From assembly GCA_002365025.1 (NCBI GenBank), contig DEYX01000118.1, positions 1 through 22,234 of the forward strand: a stretch of DNA of 22,234 nt, given 5' to 3'. The position numbers and the translations under genes were made by a program. Below the pieces are notes generated by a model. The model did no database searches, was not told the origin of the DNA, and saw only the letters and a program-made list of their open reading frames with translations. The DNA is from Hungatella sp. UBA3147 (GTDB lineage Bacteria; Bacillota; Clostridia; Lachnospirales; Lachnospiraceae). Shown here piece after piece: positions 14,549-21,448 of this stretch. The first letter of the stretch is position 1. Every line of letters begins with the position of its first letter.

Positions 14549-16645
14549 ATGTTTCAAATCGGAAAGCGTGAAATCGAACTTCTTTATTTAGTAAATTCAT
14601 CGAAAGATGGGTTTAATTACAGAGAGTTAATAGAGAGATTTGGATATACAGAACGTTCTTTTAAATATGCTGTCGACTTAATCAATAGTTTTCTGATAGA
14701 AAACTCCCAACAGGCCTGTTTCGAACTCGGCAACAAAAGATGCTATCTAAAAAATGGCCCTCTGTCCATGAAATTTACTATGGATCATATCACGAAAGAA
14801 CAGTATTACCTTTCGAAGGAAGACCGCTGTGAAACTATTTTCTTCCGGTATCTGGCTGATTTACACTATACAATTGATGAAATCACAGACTATCTGGATG
14901 TGAGTAAATCTACGGTAAAAAAATCCCTTGCAGTAGTTAAGGAAGAATGCGGGGTATATGGCCTGGAACTTGTAAACCATAAGAGAATGGGGATTGAGCT
15001 AAATGGAAGTGAAACGGTAATCCGTTCAGCACTCATGGATATTCTTTATAAATACTGCGGCCTGTCTAACCAGGACAGTAAACACAGGAAGCTTGCAATC
15101 CGCAACTGCAATCCTTATTTAAGAGAATGGATCGAAGCGGTTTTTAACCAATATCAATCAGAACAGAAAGCGGAGGTTTTACTATCCTCTATATGGGAAT
15201 ACTTGCCGGTGATTCAGAATGATGAAATTTATATACTGGCAGTTTTGAACCTGATTCTTGTATTTTACAGAACAGGAAGCGGGTATTACGTTTCAGCAGA
15301 TGCAAAGGAATACGTAGGATTGGAAGGGAGAAAGCTGGCAGAAGTCATCAGCAGTTCCTGTGAGAAACATTTAAAGATCAAACTGCCATGTGAAGAATTC
15401 TTTAAATTTGTCATTGTTTTAAACAAAGGTTATTCCATAGAAAGCAATGAAAAAGACCAATATCTGTTAATTGGAAGTATGATCTGGATCCATCGTCTGG
15501 TTTCTGATCTGCTGCAGAAATACACAAACCAGCCTTTTGGGTCATTGATAAATGAATACAGCTTAAACGAAGTATTGGACATGCTCTACAACCATTTCTA
15601 TGCAGCGGTGGAGAGAGTAAGGAGAAACATTTATATTCAGAATCCAATTCTTCAGGACATAAAAGAAGAATACGAGGAGGCATTTCATGATGTTGAGAGC
15701 AGTTTAGAAGGGCTTGAAAATTATCTGGAAAAGAAATTTTCACAAGATGATATTGGATATTTCACCTTGTTGATTGAAAATATCATTTCCCAGGTCCACA
15801 AACAGAAGAAACGGGTCCGCAGAATTGTTCTTATCTGTGGTTTGGGCTTTGGAACCGCCCAAATGGTGAAAAATAAAATCATGCAGAAGTTTGATGTGTT
15901 GATCGAAGATGTAATTCCTTATTATAAGCTGGACACTTATGCAGATAATAAGAATATCGATTTATTCGTATCAACTGTCCCTGTAAAGATAAATACAGTC
16001 AGTAATGTGGTGGAGGTGAATCCGCTGCTTACAGAGCAGGATGCAGAAGCTTTGATAAAAGCAGGAATGGTCCGCGGGGGCAATGATTTATCTACGCTGA
16101 TGCAGTTAATAGAGCAGAATGCAGTGATAACCAACCGTCCCCGTTTAGAAAAAGCACTAAAGGAATTAAATGGAATCAGAGATTTAAAACATTCAAAATA
16201 TGAGATTTTATTAAAGTATCTGCCAGAATGCAGGATCCGTGTCAATCAAACTTATAAAAACTGGCAGGAAGCCATTGATGCGGCAGGCGGTCTTCTGGTA
16301 ACGACGGATTGTGTTTTGCAGTCTTATGTGGAAGATATGATCAATAATATCAAAGAGTTCGGTTCTTATATCACCATAGGAAATGGAATTGCCCTGCCTC
16401 ACGCCAGAAATAAGAATAATGTGAAAAAGACCGCATTCAGCCTGATCACACTAAAAAAGCCGGTAGTATTTGATAATGGGAAAGAGATAGATACGGTTAT
16501 CAGTTTTTGTAATGTTGCAGGCAATGATTATACAACAGCACTGACGGCTCTCATGGAATTAAGCGAGAACCAGTCCTTCCTGGACTATAAAAAAAAGGTG
16601 GAAACACCAAGCCAGCTATTGGATTATATAAAAAAATTAAAGTAG
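14549..16645 (+). CDS. PRD-domain transcriptional activator with PTS IIB- and IIA-like domains (LicR/MtlR-type)
   Basis: This 698-residue cytosolic regulator has two N-terminal HTH segments (residues about 5-50; about 93-135, 'DEITDYLDVSKSTVKKSLAV'), two PTS-regulation domains (about 180-300 and 305-415), a GatB-like IIB domain (about 424-510, with Cys430 in 'VLICGLGFGTAQM') and a C-terminal IIA domain (about 555-698, with His618 in 'GNGIALPHARN'). In such activators PTS phosphorylation reports substrate presence and carbon status. Only one of the four PRD phosphorylation positions keeps its histidine by my alignment: His349 in 'MLYNHFYAAVERVRRNIYIQ'. The PRD1 place is Asn234 and the second PRD2 place is Leu408. 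It is the first gene of the operon, and the next gene follows within 10 bases. It most likely activates this PTS operon. ATG 14549 has GGAG at 14538-14541. Confidence 0.92.
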   Translation: MFQIGKREIELLYLVNSSKDGFNYRELIERFGYTERSFKYAVDLINSFLIENSQQACFELGNKRCYLKNGPLSMKFTMDHITKEQYYLSKEDRCETIFFRYLADLHYTIDEITDYLDVSKSTVKKSLAVVKEECGVYGLELVNHKRMGIELNGSETVIRSALMDILYKYCGLSNQDSKHRKLAIRNCNPYLREWIEAVFNQYQSEQKAEVLLSSIWEYLPVIQNDEIYILAVLNLILVFYRTGSGYYVSADAKEYVGLEGRKLAEVISSSCEKHLKIKLPCEEFFKFVIVLNKGYSIESNEKDQYLLIGSMIWIHRLVSDLLQKYTNQPFGSLINEYSLNEVLDMLYNHFYAAVERVRRNIYIQNPILQDIKEEYEEAFHDVESSLEGLENYLEKKFSQDDIGYFTLLIENIISQVHKQKKRVRRIVLICGLGFGTAQMVKNKIMQKFDVLIEDVIPYYKLDTYADNKNIDLFVSTVPVKINTVSNVVEVNPLLTEQDAEALIKAGMVRGGNDLSTLMQLIEQNAVITNRPRLEKALKELNGIRDLKHSKYEILLKYLPECRIRVNQTYKNWQEAIDAAGGLLVTTDCVLQSYVEDMINNIKEFGSYITIGNGIALPHARNKNNVKKTAFSLITLKKPVVFDNGKEIDTVISFCNVAGNDYTTALTALMELSENQSFLDYKKKVETPSQLLDYIKKLK

Positions 16646-16654
16646 GTGAATGAA

Positions 16655-17089
16655 ATGAGTATTATTAATGAAAAATGTATAGCATTAAGGCTTGATGCCT
16701 CTGACGCACAGGAGGGGATTGTAAAAGCCGGACAGGTGCTTTTTCATGAGGGGTATATCAGGAAAGAGTATATTGATGCAATGCTGAAAAACTTCGAAAA
16801 GAACGGCCCCTATTTTGCCATTGCACCCGGTTTTGCAATGCCTCATGCAAGGCCGGAGGATGGAGTCATTCAATCCGGGATATCCTTAATTACCCTTGAA
16901 AAACCGGTTTCTTTTGGAAGCAGCAACGATCCGGTGAAGCTGATTATGGCACTTGCGACCAGCAGCGATAATGAACATCTTGAGTTTATGACGAAAATAG
17001 CCGGACTTTTAGGAAAGGAACATGTGATAGAAAGGTTGTATCAGTGCGTGACAGCTGATGAGGTCATGTCAATCATAAACAATAATTAA
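16655..17089 (+). CDS. PTS IIA component, ascorbate/mannitol type
   Basis: This 144-residue soluble protein passes phosphate from HPr to the IIB partner. The phosphorylated residue is His64 in 'GFAMPHARPEDGV', and 'SLITLEKPVSFGS' is the usual following strand. A GTG at 16646 is in frame directly after the preceding stop, but it lies inside the ribosome-binding site AGGTGA (16644-16649), so ATG 16655 is the better start. The gene follows the regulator almost without a gap and precedes IIB by 18 bases. Confidence 0.92.
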   Translation: MSIINEKCIALRLDASDAQEGIVKAGQVLFHEGYIRKEYIDAMLKNFEKNGPYFAIAPGFAMPHARPEDGVIQSGISLITLEKPVSFGSSNDPVKLIMALATSSDNEHLEFMTKIAGLLGKEHVIERLYQCVTADEVMSIINNN

Positions 17090-17107
17090 GCAAAGGAGAC
17101 GAAAAAG

Positions 17108-17377
17108 ATGAAAGTATTAGCAGTTTGTGGATTGGGTATGGGATCATCCCTTATCCTTCGGATGAATATTGAGGAAGTGTTTAAGGCAGAGGGAGTGAAA
17201 GCGGAGGTGGAACACAGCGATGCTTCTGCAGCAAGCGGTGAAGCGTGTGATTTCATTGTTACAACAAAAGAAATTGCACAGTCCCTTCAAAACCCGAGGG
17301 GAAAAGTAATTATTCTTGATAATTTTATCGACAAAGAAGAAATTAAAAGAGTATTAAAGGAGAACCATGTTTTCTAA
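17108..17377 (+). CDS. PTS IIB component, ascorbate (UlaB/SgaB) type
   Basis: This 89-residue soluble protein carries the phosphocysteine loop 'VCGLGMGSSLILRM' with Cys7, typical of the lactose/ascorbate IIB fold (GatB/SgaB). It takes phosphate from the adjacent IIA and donates it to substrate in the IIC below. A good AAAGGAGA site precedes ATG 17108, and AACGGAGGAGG after its stop serves the IIC gene 24 bases on. Confidence 0.93.
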   Translation: MKVLAVCGLGMGSSLILRMNIEEVFKAEGVKAEVEHSDASAASGEACDFIVTTKEIAQSLQNPRGKVIILDNFIDKEEIKRVLKENHVF

Positions 17378-17400
17378 TTACAAACGGAGGAGGTTTAAGT

Positions 17401-18696
17401 ATGGCAGTAGTAAATTGGATTGCAACTAATATTTTTGGGAATGCCGGCTTTTTATTAGGAATTATCGTTATGTTGGGGTTAATTCTCCAAAAGAAGTCAT
17501 TCAGCCAGACGGTCCAGGGAACGATTAAAGCGATTATCGGTTTTCAGATTATCGGAATTGGTTCAGGAATTGTGGTTTCCTCTCTGAACGTTTTCCAGCC
17601 TATGTGGGCTGAGGTGTTTGGACTGGAAGCACAGAGTCTTGGCAAATATATGGGACAGAATGATTTTGTTCAAAGATTCGGTACCGTAGTAACCCTTTCT
17701 ATGACTTTCGGATTTCTGATCAATGTGCTTCTGGCACGTATTACAAAATTTAAGTATATCTATTTAACTGGTCATATGATGTTCTGGACTTCTCTTATTT
17801 TCGCAGGAATCATTTTTGATCAGAATATCAATGCAAATACATTTGCAGTAACTGTATTTTTATCAATTGTATTGGGCGTTTACTGGACATTACAGCCTGC
17901 TTTGACACAGCCTTTCTTGAGAAAAATCACGGGAAATGACAGTGTGGCACTGGGACATACATCAGCTTCTGTTGCATTTTTAGGTGCAGTGGCAGGCAAA
18001 TTTGTAGGGAATAAGGACAAGAGCACAGAAGACCTGGTTATCTCTGATAAATGGGGATTTTTAAGGGATTCCAATATCGTTACCGGAATTACGATGGCAG
18101 TTTTGTTCATCATTGGTACCATCCTTCTTATGATCAAAAATACAGAAGGCGCGAGAGAAATTCTTGTAACCTCAGGAGATACAAGCTTTATCATATACTC
18201 CATATTAACCAGTTTACAATTTGCAGGCGGTATTGCGGTGGTACTTTTCGGAGTCCGCATGTTTATTGGTGAAATGGTACCTGCTTTTAAGGGAATTGCT
18301 ACGAAAATCGTTCCAGGTGCAATACCTGCCCTTGATGCACCCATTGTTTATCCCTATGCGCCCAATGCGGTTATTATCGGATTCCTTGGAGCATTTGTGG
18401 CAAGCTTAATCTGGCTTGTGGTTTTAGGTAATACCGTAGGCTATGTGTTTGTTCCCACTATGATTGCTATTTTCTTCCATGCTGGAACAGCAGGAGTTTT
18501 TGGCAATAAAACAGGTGGAATCAGAGGAGCGCTGTTTGCAGGTGTGATTACGGCAACAATCATTGCAATCGGCCAGTATGTCATGGTTACGTTCCTGGCA
18601 CCAACGACTGTTCCTGATGTAGTTATGTGGGCTGCTGATTCCGATATGTTTATCATTGGGCCGATTATACGGTTCATTGCCGGCTTCTTATTCTAA
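17401..18696 (+). CDS. PTS IIC component, ascorbate (UlaA/SgaT) family permease
   Basis: This 431-residue integral membrane permease belongs to the ascorbate-galactitol PTS superfamily. The start 'NWIATNIFGNAGFLLGIIVM' (residues 4-23) and the early 'SQTVQGTIKAIIGFQIIG' are characteristic of UlaA/SgaT. Roughly ten hydrophobic segments follow, with the conserved cytosolic stretch 'FVQRFGTVVTLSMTFGF' and 'VALGHTSASVAFLGA'. Known members take L-ascorbate and release the 6-phosphate, but the family also serves other sugar acids or lactones. None of the ascorbate-pathway enzymes UlaD, UlaE, UlaF or UlaG is encoded downstream; instead there are three different enzymes, so ascorbate is doubtful as the substrate. 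A long hairpin follows the gene. Confidence 0.92.
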   Translation: MAVVNWIATNIFGNAGFLLGIIVMLGLILQKKSFSQTVQGTIKAIIGFQIIGIGSGIVVSSLNVFQPMWAEVFGLEAQSLGKYMGQNDFVQRFGTVVTLSMTFGFLINVLLARITKFKYIYLTGHMMFWTSLIFAGIIFDQNINANTFAVTVFLSIVLGVYWTLQPALTQPFLRKITGNDSVALGHTSASVAFLGAVAGKFVGNKDKSTEDLVISDKWGFLRDSNIVTGITMAVLFIIGTILLMIKNTEGAREILVTSGDTSFIIYSILTSLQFAGGIAVVLFGVRMFIGEMVPAFKGIATKIVPGAIPALDAPIVYPYAPNAVIIGFLGAFVASLIWLVVLGNTVGYVFVPTMIAIFFHAGTAGVFGNKTGGIRGALFAGVITATIIAIGQYVMVTFLAPTTVPDVVMWAADSDMFIIGPIIRFIAGFLF

Positions 18697-18714
18697 AAAA
18701 ATATGATTTTACCT

Positions 18715-18756
18715 GCATAGCCGGAGTTTTTCAAAAAAAACTTACGGCTATGCTTT
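18715..18756 (+). terminator. Long intra-operon hairpin after the IIC gene
   Basis: GCATAGCCG (18715-18723) pairs exactly with 18745-18753, and inside it AGTTTTT (18725-18731) pairs with AAAAACT (18736-18742), which leaves a 4-base loop. Only TTT follows, so partial termination or mRNA 3'-end protection is more likely than a full stop. The next gene starts 35 bases later without a visible promoter. Confidence 0.6.
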
Positions 18757-18791
18757 CCCGTAGAATTCAAGGACAGACAGGAGGATTTATC

Positions 18792-19781
18792 ATGAGTTTT
18801 GTCAGAACGATTTTCGGTGATATTTCACCGGAGGAAATGGGAATTACCTATTCCCATGAACATTTGTTATGCGTACCGCCTTATTGGAAGGAGAGAAATG
18901 CAGATGACCTGCTTCTTGATGATCCTGAAAAAACAAAAGGGGATATGCAGGATTTTAAAGATCTAGGCGGCCGTACCATTGTGGATGCCACTGCCATTGA
19001 TTATGGAAGAAATGTTCCCGGAGTTGCAGAGCTGGCGAAAGAGCTGGATATTCAAATCATTGCAACCGCAGGGTTTAACAAGTCTTTTTTATGGGATGCA
19101 AAGCTGCCGGAGCATTTAATTCCTATTGTAGGAAATTATCATACGTATCAGGAGTGGATGGAAGAGGCAACCGTTGATCAGCTGACGGATCACGTAATCC
19201 GTGAAGTCGAAGTAGGGTTGGAAGGAACCCCTTATAAAGCAGGACAGGTAAAAACAGGTACGGGCTATAACAGCATGAATCCCTTAGAGGTCAAGACCAT
19301 TGTTGCGGTCGCAGCAGCCCATCATGAGACCAAGGCCCCTGTTCATCTTCATACAGAAGCAGGAACCATGGCGCTGGAGCAGATTGAGATTCTGGAGAGG
19401 GAAAAGGTGGACATCAGCCGCGTTTCCTTTGGGCATATGGACCGGAACCTGGATTTATATTATTATGAGAAGATTTTGTCCCACGGAGGATTTTTAAGCT
19501 TTGACGGACTTGGGAAAATAAAATATGCACCGGAGTCTGCAAGGATCCATGTAATTTTGGAGCTGTGTAAAAGAGGATATGAAGATCACCTGTTGATCAG
19601 CCATGATCTTGCCAGAAAATCCTATTACAGGAATTACAGTTACGGCATCGGTTTGAAATTTATATTAGACAAGTGGATTCCCAGATTCATAGAGGAAGCA
19701 GATGCAGCAGGCTTAGATGGAAGGACTCTGGCAGATAAATTCCTGCAGGACAATCCCAAACGCTGCTTATCCTTTCGATAG
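18792..19781 (+). CDS. Phosphotriesterase-family metal-dependent hydrolase (probable sugar-lactone-type)
   Basis: This 329-residue amidohydrolase-superfamily protein keeps the complete binuclear metal site of the phosphotriesterase family: His22 and His24 ('YSHEHLL'), Lys154 for carboxylation ('KAGQVKTGTGYN'), His187 ('PVHLHTEAG'), His215 ('FGHMDRN') and Asp272 ('LISHDLARK'). Assignments are by motif. Natural members hydrolyse lactones; as I recall, some PTS-linked members in Mycoplasma and Listeria-type genomes act on phosphorylated sugar lactones. Following an ascorbate-type PTS, hydrolysis of an imported lactone phosphate is plausible, but this is inference. I start at ATG 18792, behind AGGAGGA (18779-18785); an ATG at 18750 sits within the preceding hairpin and has no site. 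The gene precedes a creatininase-family gene by 11 bases. Confidence 0.88.
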   Translation: MSFVRTIFGDISPEEMGITYSHEHLLCVPPYWKERNADDLLLDDPEKTKGDMQDFKDLGGRTIVDATAIDYGRNVPGVAELAKELDIQIIATAGFNKSFLWDAKLPEHLIPIVGNYHTYQEWMEEATVDQLTDHVIREVEVGLEGTPYKAGQVKTGTGYNSMNPLEVKTIVAVAAAHHETKAPVHLHTEAGTMALEQIEILEREKVDISRVSFGHMDRNLDLYYYEKILSHGGFLSFDGLGKIKYAPESARIHVILELCKRGYEDHLLISHDLARKSYYRNYSYGIGLKFILDKWIPRFIEEADAAGLDGRTLADKFLQDNPKRCLSFR

Positions 19782-19792
19782 GAGGGGAGAAC

Positions 19793-20524
19793 ATGAGCAA
19801 TAAAATGAATGAACTGGATGGAGTATCAATCAGAGACTTAATTCCCACCCATGATATCGCGCTTCTCCCCATAGGAGCTGTGGAAGTCCATGGGCCCCAC
19901 CTGCCCATAGGAACAGATTCCTTTCTTGCTGAAAAACTGTGTGAAAAGCTTTCTGAGAGGGTTCCTTCCCTGATTCTACCTGTGATTCATTACACCCAGG
20001 TCTGGAGTCTGGGAGAAATGAAAGGATCCGTCAGTATCAGCAATGAGCTGTTAACACAACTGCTCTGTGAAATCCTGCTGGAAACAGAGCGGAATGGATT
20101 TCATATGGTTGTTGTGATCAATACCCATCTGGGAAATAACGGTGCCATAAAAGAGGCAGCCAGGAAGGCTCTCAAAGAAAGACCGGACTTTAAGATCCTG
20201 TATTTCACCTATCCAGGCGCAGGAGAAATTCTGGGAGAAGTGATGGGAGCAGGCAATTTTCACGGCGGATTTTTTCATGCAGATGAAATTGAAACTTCTT
20301 ATATGCTGTATCTGTGCAAGGAATATGTGGACATGTCAAAAGCTGTCAATGAAACCCCGCTGGTACCTGAGCTCATAGACGTAACGCCCATCCGGTGGAG
20401 TGAATTTACTGAGACCGCGGTTATGGGGAATGCAAAAGATGCAACAGAGGAGAAAGGCCGTAAAGTCATCGAATATGTTTTGGACCGAATGGTTTCTCTC
20501 ATCGAAAAAGCAAAGGAGAGGTGA
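19793..20524 (+). CDS. Creatininase-family metal-dependent hydrolase
   Basis: This 243-residue cytosolic protein has the creatininase fold signatures: 'LLPIGAVEVHGPHLPIGTD' (residues 24-42, with metal ligands Glu31, His33, His36 and Asp42 by motif), 'NTHLGNNGA' (110-118, His112) and 'FHGGFFHADEIETS' (156-169, His162, Glu165). The family opens cyclic amides and related rings (creatinine, formamidopyrimidines, mycofactocin peptide), so creatinine itself is not implied. Together with the neighbouring phosphotriesterase-type enzyme it provides a second hydrolytic step in this operon, possibly amide, lactam or diketone cleavage. AGGAGGGGAG at 19781-19790 precedes ATG 19793. The SIS gene starts 3 bases after the stop codon, which implies tight coupling. 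Confidence 0.9.
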   Translation: MSNKMNELDGVSIRDLIPTHDIALLPIGAVEVHGPHLPIGTDSFLAEKLCEKLSERVPSLILPVIHYTQVWSLGEMKGSVSISNELLTQLLCEILLETERNGFHMVVVINTHLGNNGAIKEAARKALKERPDFKILYFTYPGAGEILGEVMGAGNFHGGFFHADEIETSYMLYLCKEYVDMSKAVNETPLVPELIDVTPIRWSEFTETAVMGNAKDATEEKGRKVIEYVLDRMVSLIEKAKER

Positions 20525-20527
20525 TTC

Positions 20528-21268
20528 ATGAACGGTATTAAAACTTATTTTAAAAATATTGAACGGATTCTGGATTCCGTACAGGAAAGCCAGGGAGAGG
20601 CTATGGAAGCCGCTGCAAAGTGCCTTGCAGATGCAATCGGACAAAAGCGTTCCATCTATGTGTTTGGCTGCTCCCATGGAGCTATTCTATCAGAGGAAAT
20701 GTTTTACCGCGCCGGAGGCCTGGCAGTGATCAATCCTTTGTTTAATCCATCTCTTATGCTCAATGTCCGCCCGGTTACTCTGACAAGCAGATTTGAAAGG
20801 CTGGAAGGCCAGTCAAAGGCTCTTCTTGAAGAGTCCAGTGCAAAAGATGGAGATGTGATTCTCATTCATTCAGTTTCCGGAAGGAATGCAGGAATTGTGG
20901 AAATGGCTCTGGAAGCCAAAGCCATGAATATGACCGTCATCGGAATTACCAATCTGGCATATTCTGAGAAGAATACTTCCCGCCACAGCAGCGGAAAAAG
21001 ACTTTTCGAGCTGTGTGACATCTGCATAGACAATGGGGGAGAGTTTGGGGACGGCTGTGTTGAAATCAAAGGAATCCACGAAAAGGCAGGAGCCACATCC
21101 ACGGTAATCGGAGCCTCCATTGTCAATGGCATTTCCGTCAGGGCTGCTGAAATTCTGGCGGAAAGAGGAATTCAGCCGCCTGTCCTTCATAGTGCAAATG
21201 CGGATGGGGGAGACGAGATCAACAAGAAGATTTTTGAAGAATACAAAGACTGTATCCATTATTTATAA
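20528..21268 (+). CDS. SIS-domain sugar-phosphate-binding protein, UPF0309-like
   Basis: This 246-residue cytosolic protein carries one SIS (sugar isomerase) domain. The segment 'IYVFGCSHGAILSEEMFYRAGGLA' region (residues about 43-66) is characteristic of the UPF0309 group, and 'GDVILIHSVSGRNAGIVEMA' (about 107-126) supplies the serine-rich phosphosugar loop. SIS proteins isomerise, bind or hydrolyse phosphosugars and amino-sugar phosphates. The final gene of the operon, it probably acts on the open-chain phosphorylated product of the two hydrolases; isomerase or aldose-ketose role is inferred. An N-terminal helix (residues 1-40) precedes the domain, as in homologues. GGAGAGGTGA site is placed right before ATG 20528. 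A terminator follows. Confidence 0.88.
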   Translation: MNGIKTYFKNIERILDSVQESQGEAMEAAAKCLADAIGQKRSIYVFGCSHGAILSEEMFYRAGGLAVINPLFNPSLMLNVRPVTLTSRFERLEGQSKALLEESSAKDGDVILIHSVSGRNAGIVEMALEAKAMNMTVIGITNLAYSEKNTSRHSSGKRLFELCDICIDNGGEFGDGCVEIKGIHEKAGATSTVIGASIVNGISVRAAEILAERGIQPPVLHSANADGGDEINKKIFEEYKDCIHYL

Positions 21269-21293
21269 AGGGAGTAATTAAAATAGAGTGAAC

Positions 21294-21331
21294 TGCTGCG
21301 GGTTGATTTGTTTATGCCTGCAGCATTTTTT
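21294..21331 (+). terminator. Intrinsic terminator of the ascorbate-type PTS operon
   Basis: TGCTGCGGG (21294-21302) pairs with 21317-21325 (one G-U pair) around a 14-base loop, and six T residues follow (21326-21331). It lies 26 bases after the SIS gene stop. Confidence 0.85.
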
Positions 21332-21359
21332 GTTGGAAAAATAGAAAAAAAACGATTAT

Positions 21360-21389
21360 TTGACGTTTGTTTAAAAAACATGATATAAT
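21360..21389 (+). promoter_or_regulatory. Sigma-A promoter of the ROK-family gene with internal inverted repeat
   Basis: TTGACG (21360-21365), an 18-base spacer and TATAAT (21384-21389) with an extended TG (21381-21382) form a strong promoter. Within the spacer TGTTT (21368-21372) and AAACA (21376-21380) form an inverted repeat, a location and sequence similar to operators of ROK repressors such as XylR. Confidence 0.7.
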
Positions 21390-21448
21390 ATGAAAAGCTG
21401 ACAGAAACTATATCTGATGCATATTATAGAGCGGCGAGGAAGACGGAA

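Noticed and set aside
18750..18791. ATG 18750 as start of the phosphotriesterase-family protein
   Set aside because: It falls within the 3' arm of the hairpin and would add 14 residues not typical of the family; AGGAGGA is correctly spaced for ATG 18792.
19793..20524. True creatinine amidohydrolase
   Set aside because: Only the superfamily motifs are seen; no creatine or sarcosine degradation gene accompanies it, and the operon context is a sugar PTS.
17401..21268. Ascorbate utilisation (Ula) operon
   Set aside because: The transport proteins are of ascorbate type, but none of the UlaD, UlaE, UlaF or UlaG-type enzymes is present; the enzyme genes belong to other families.
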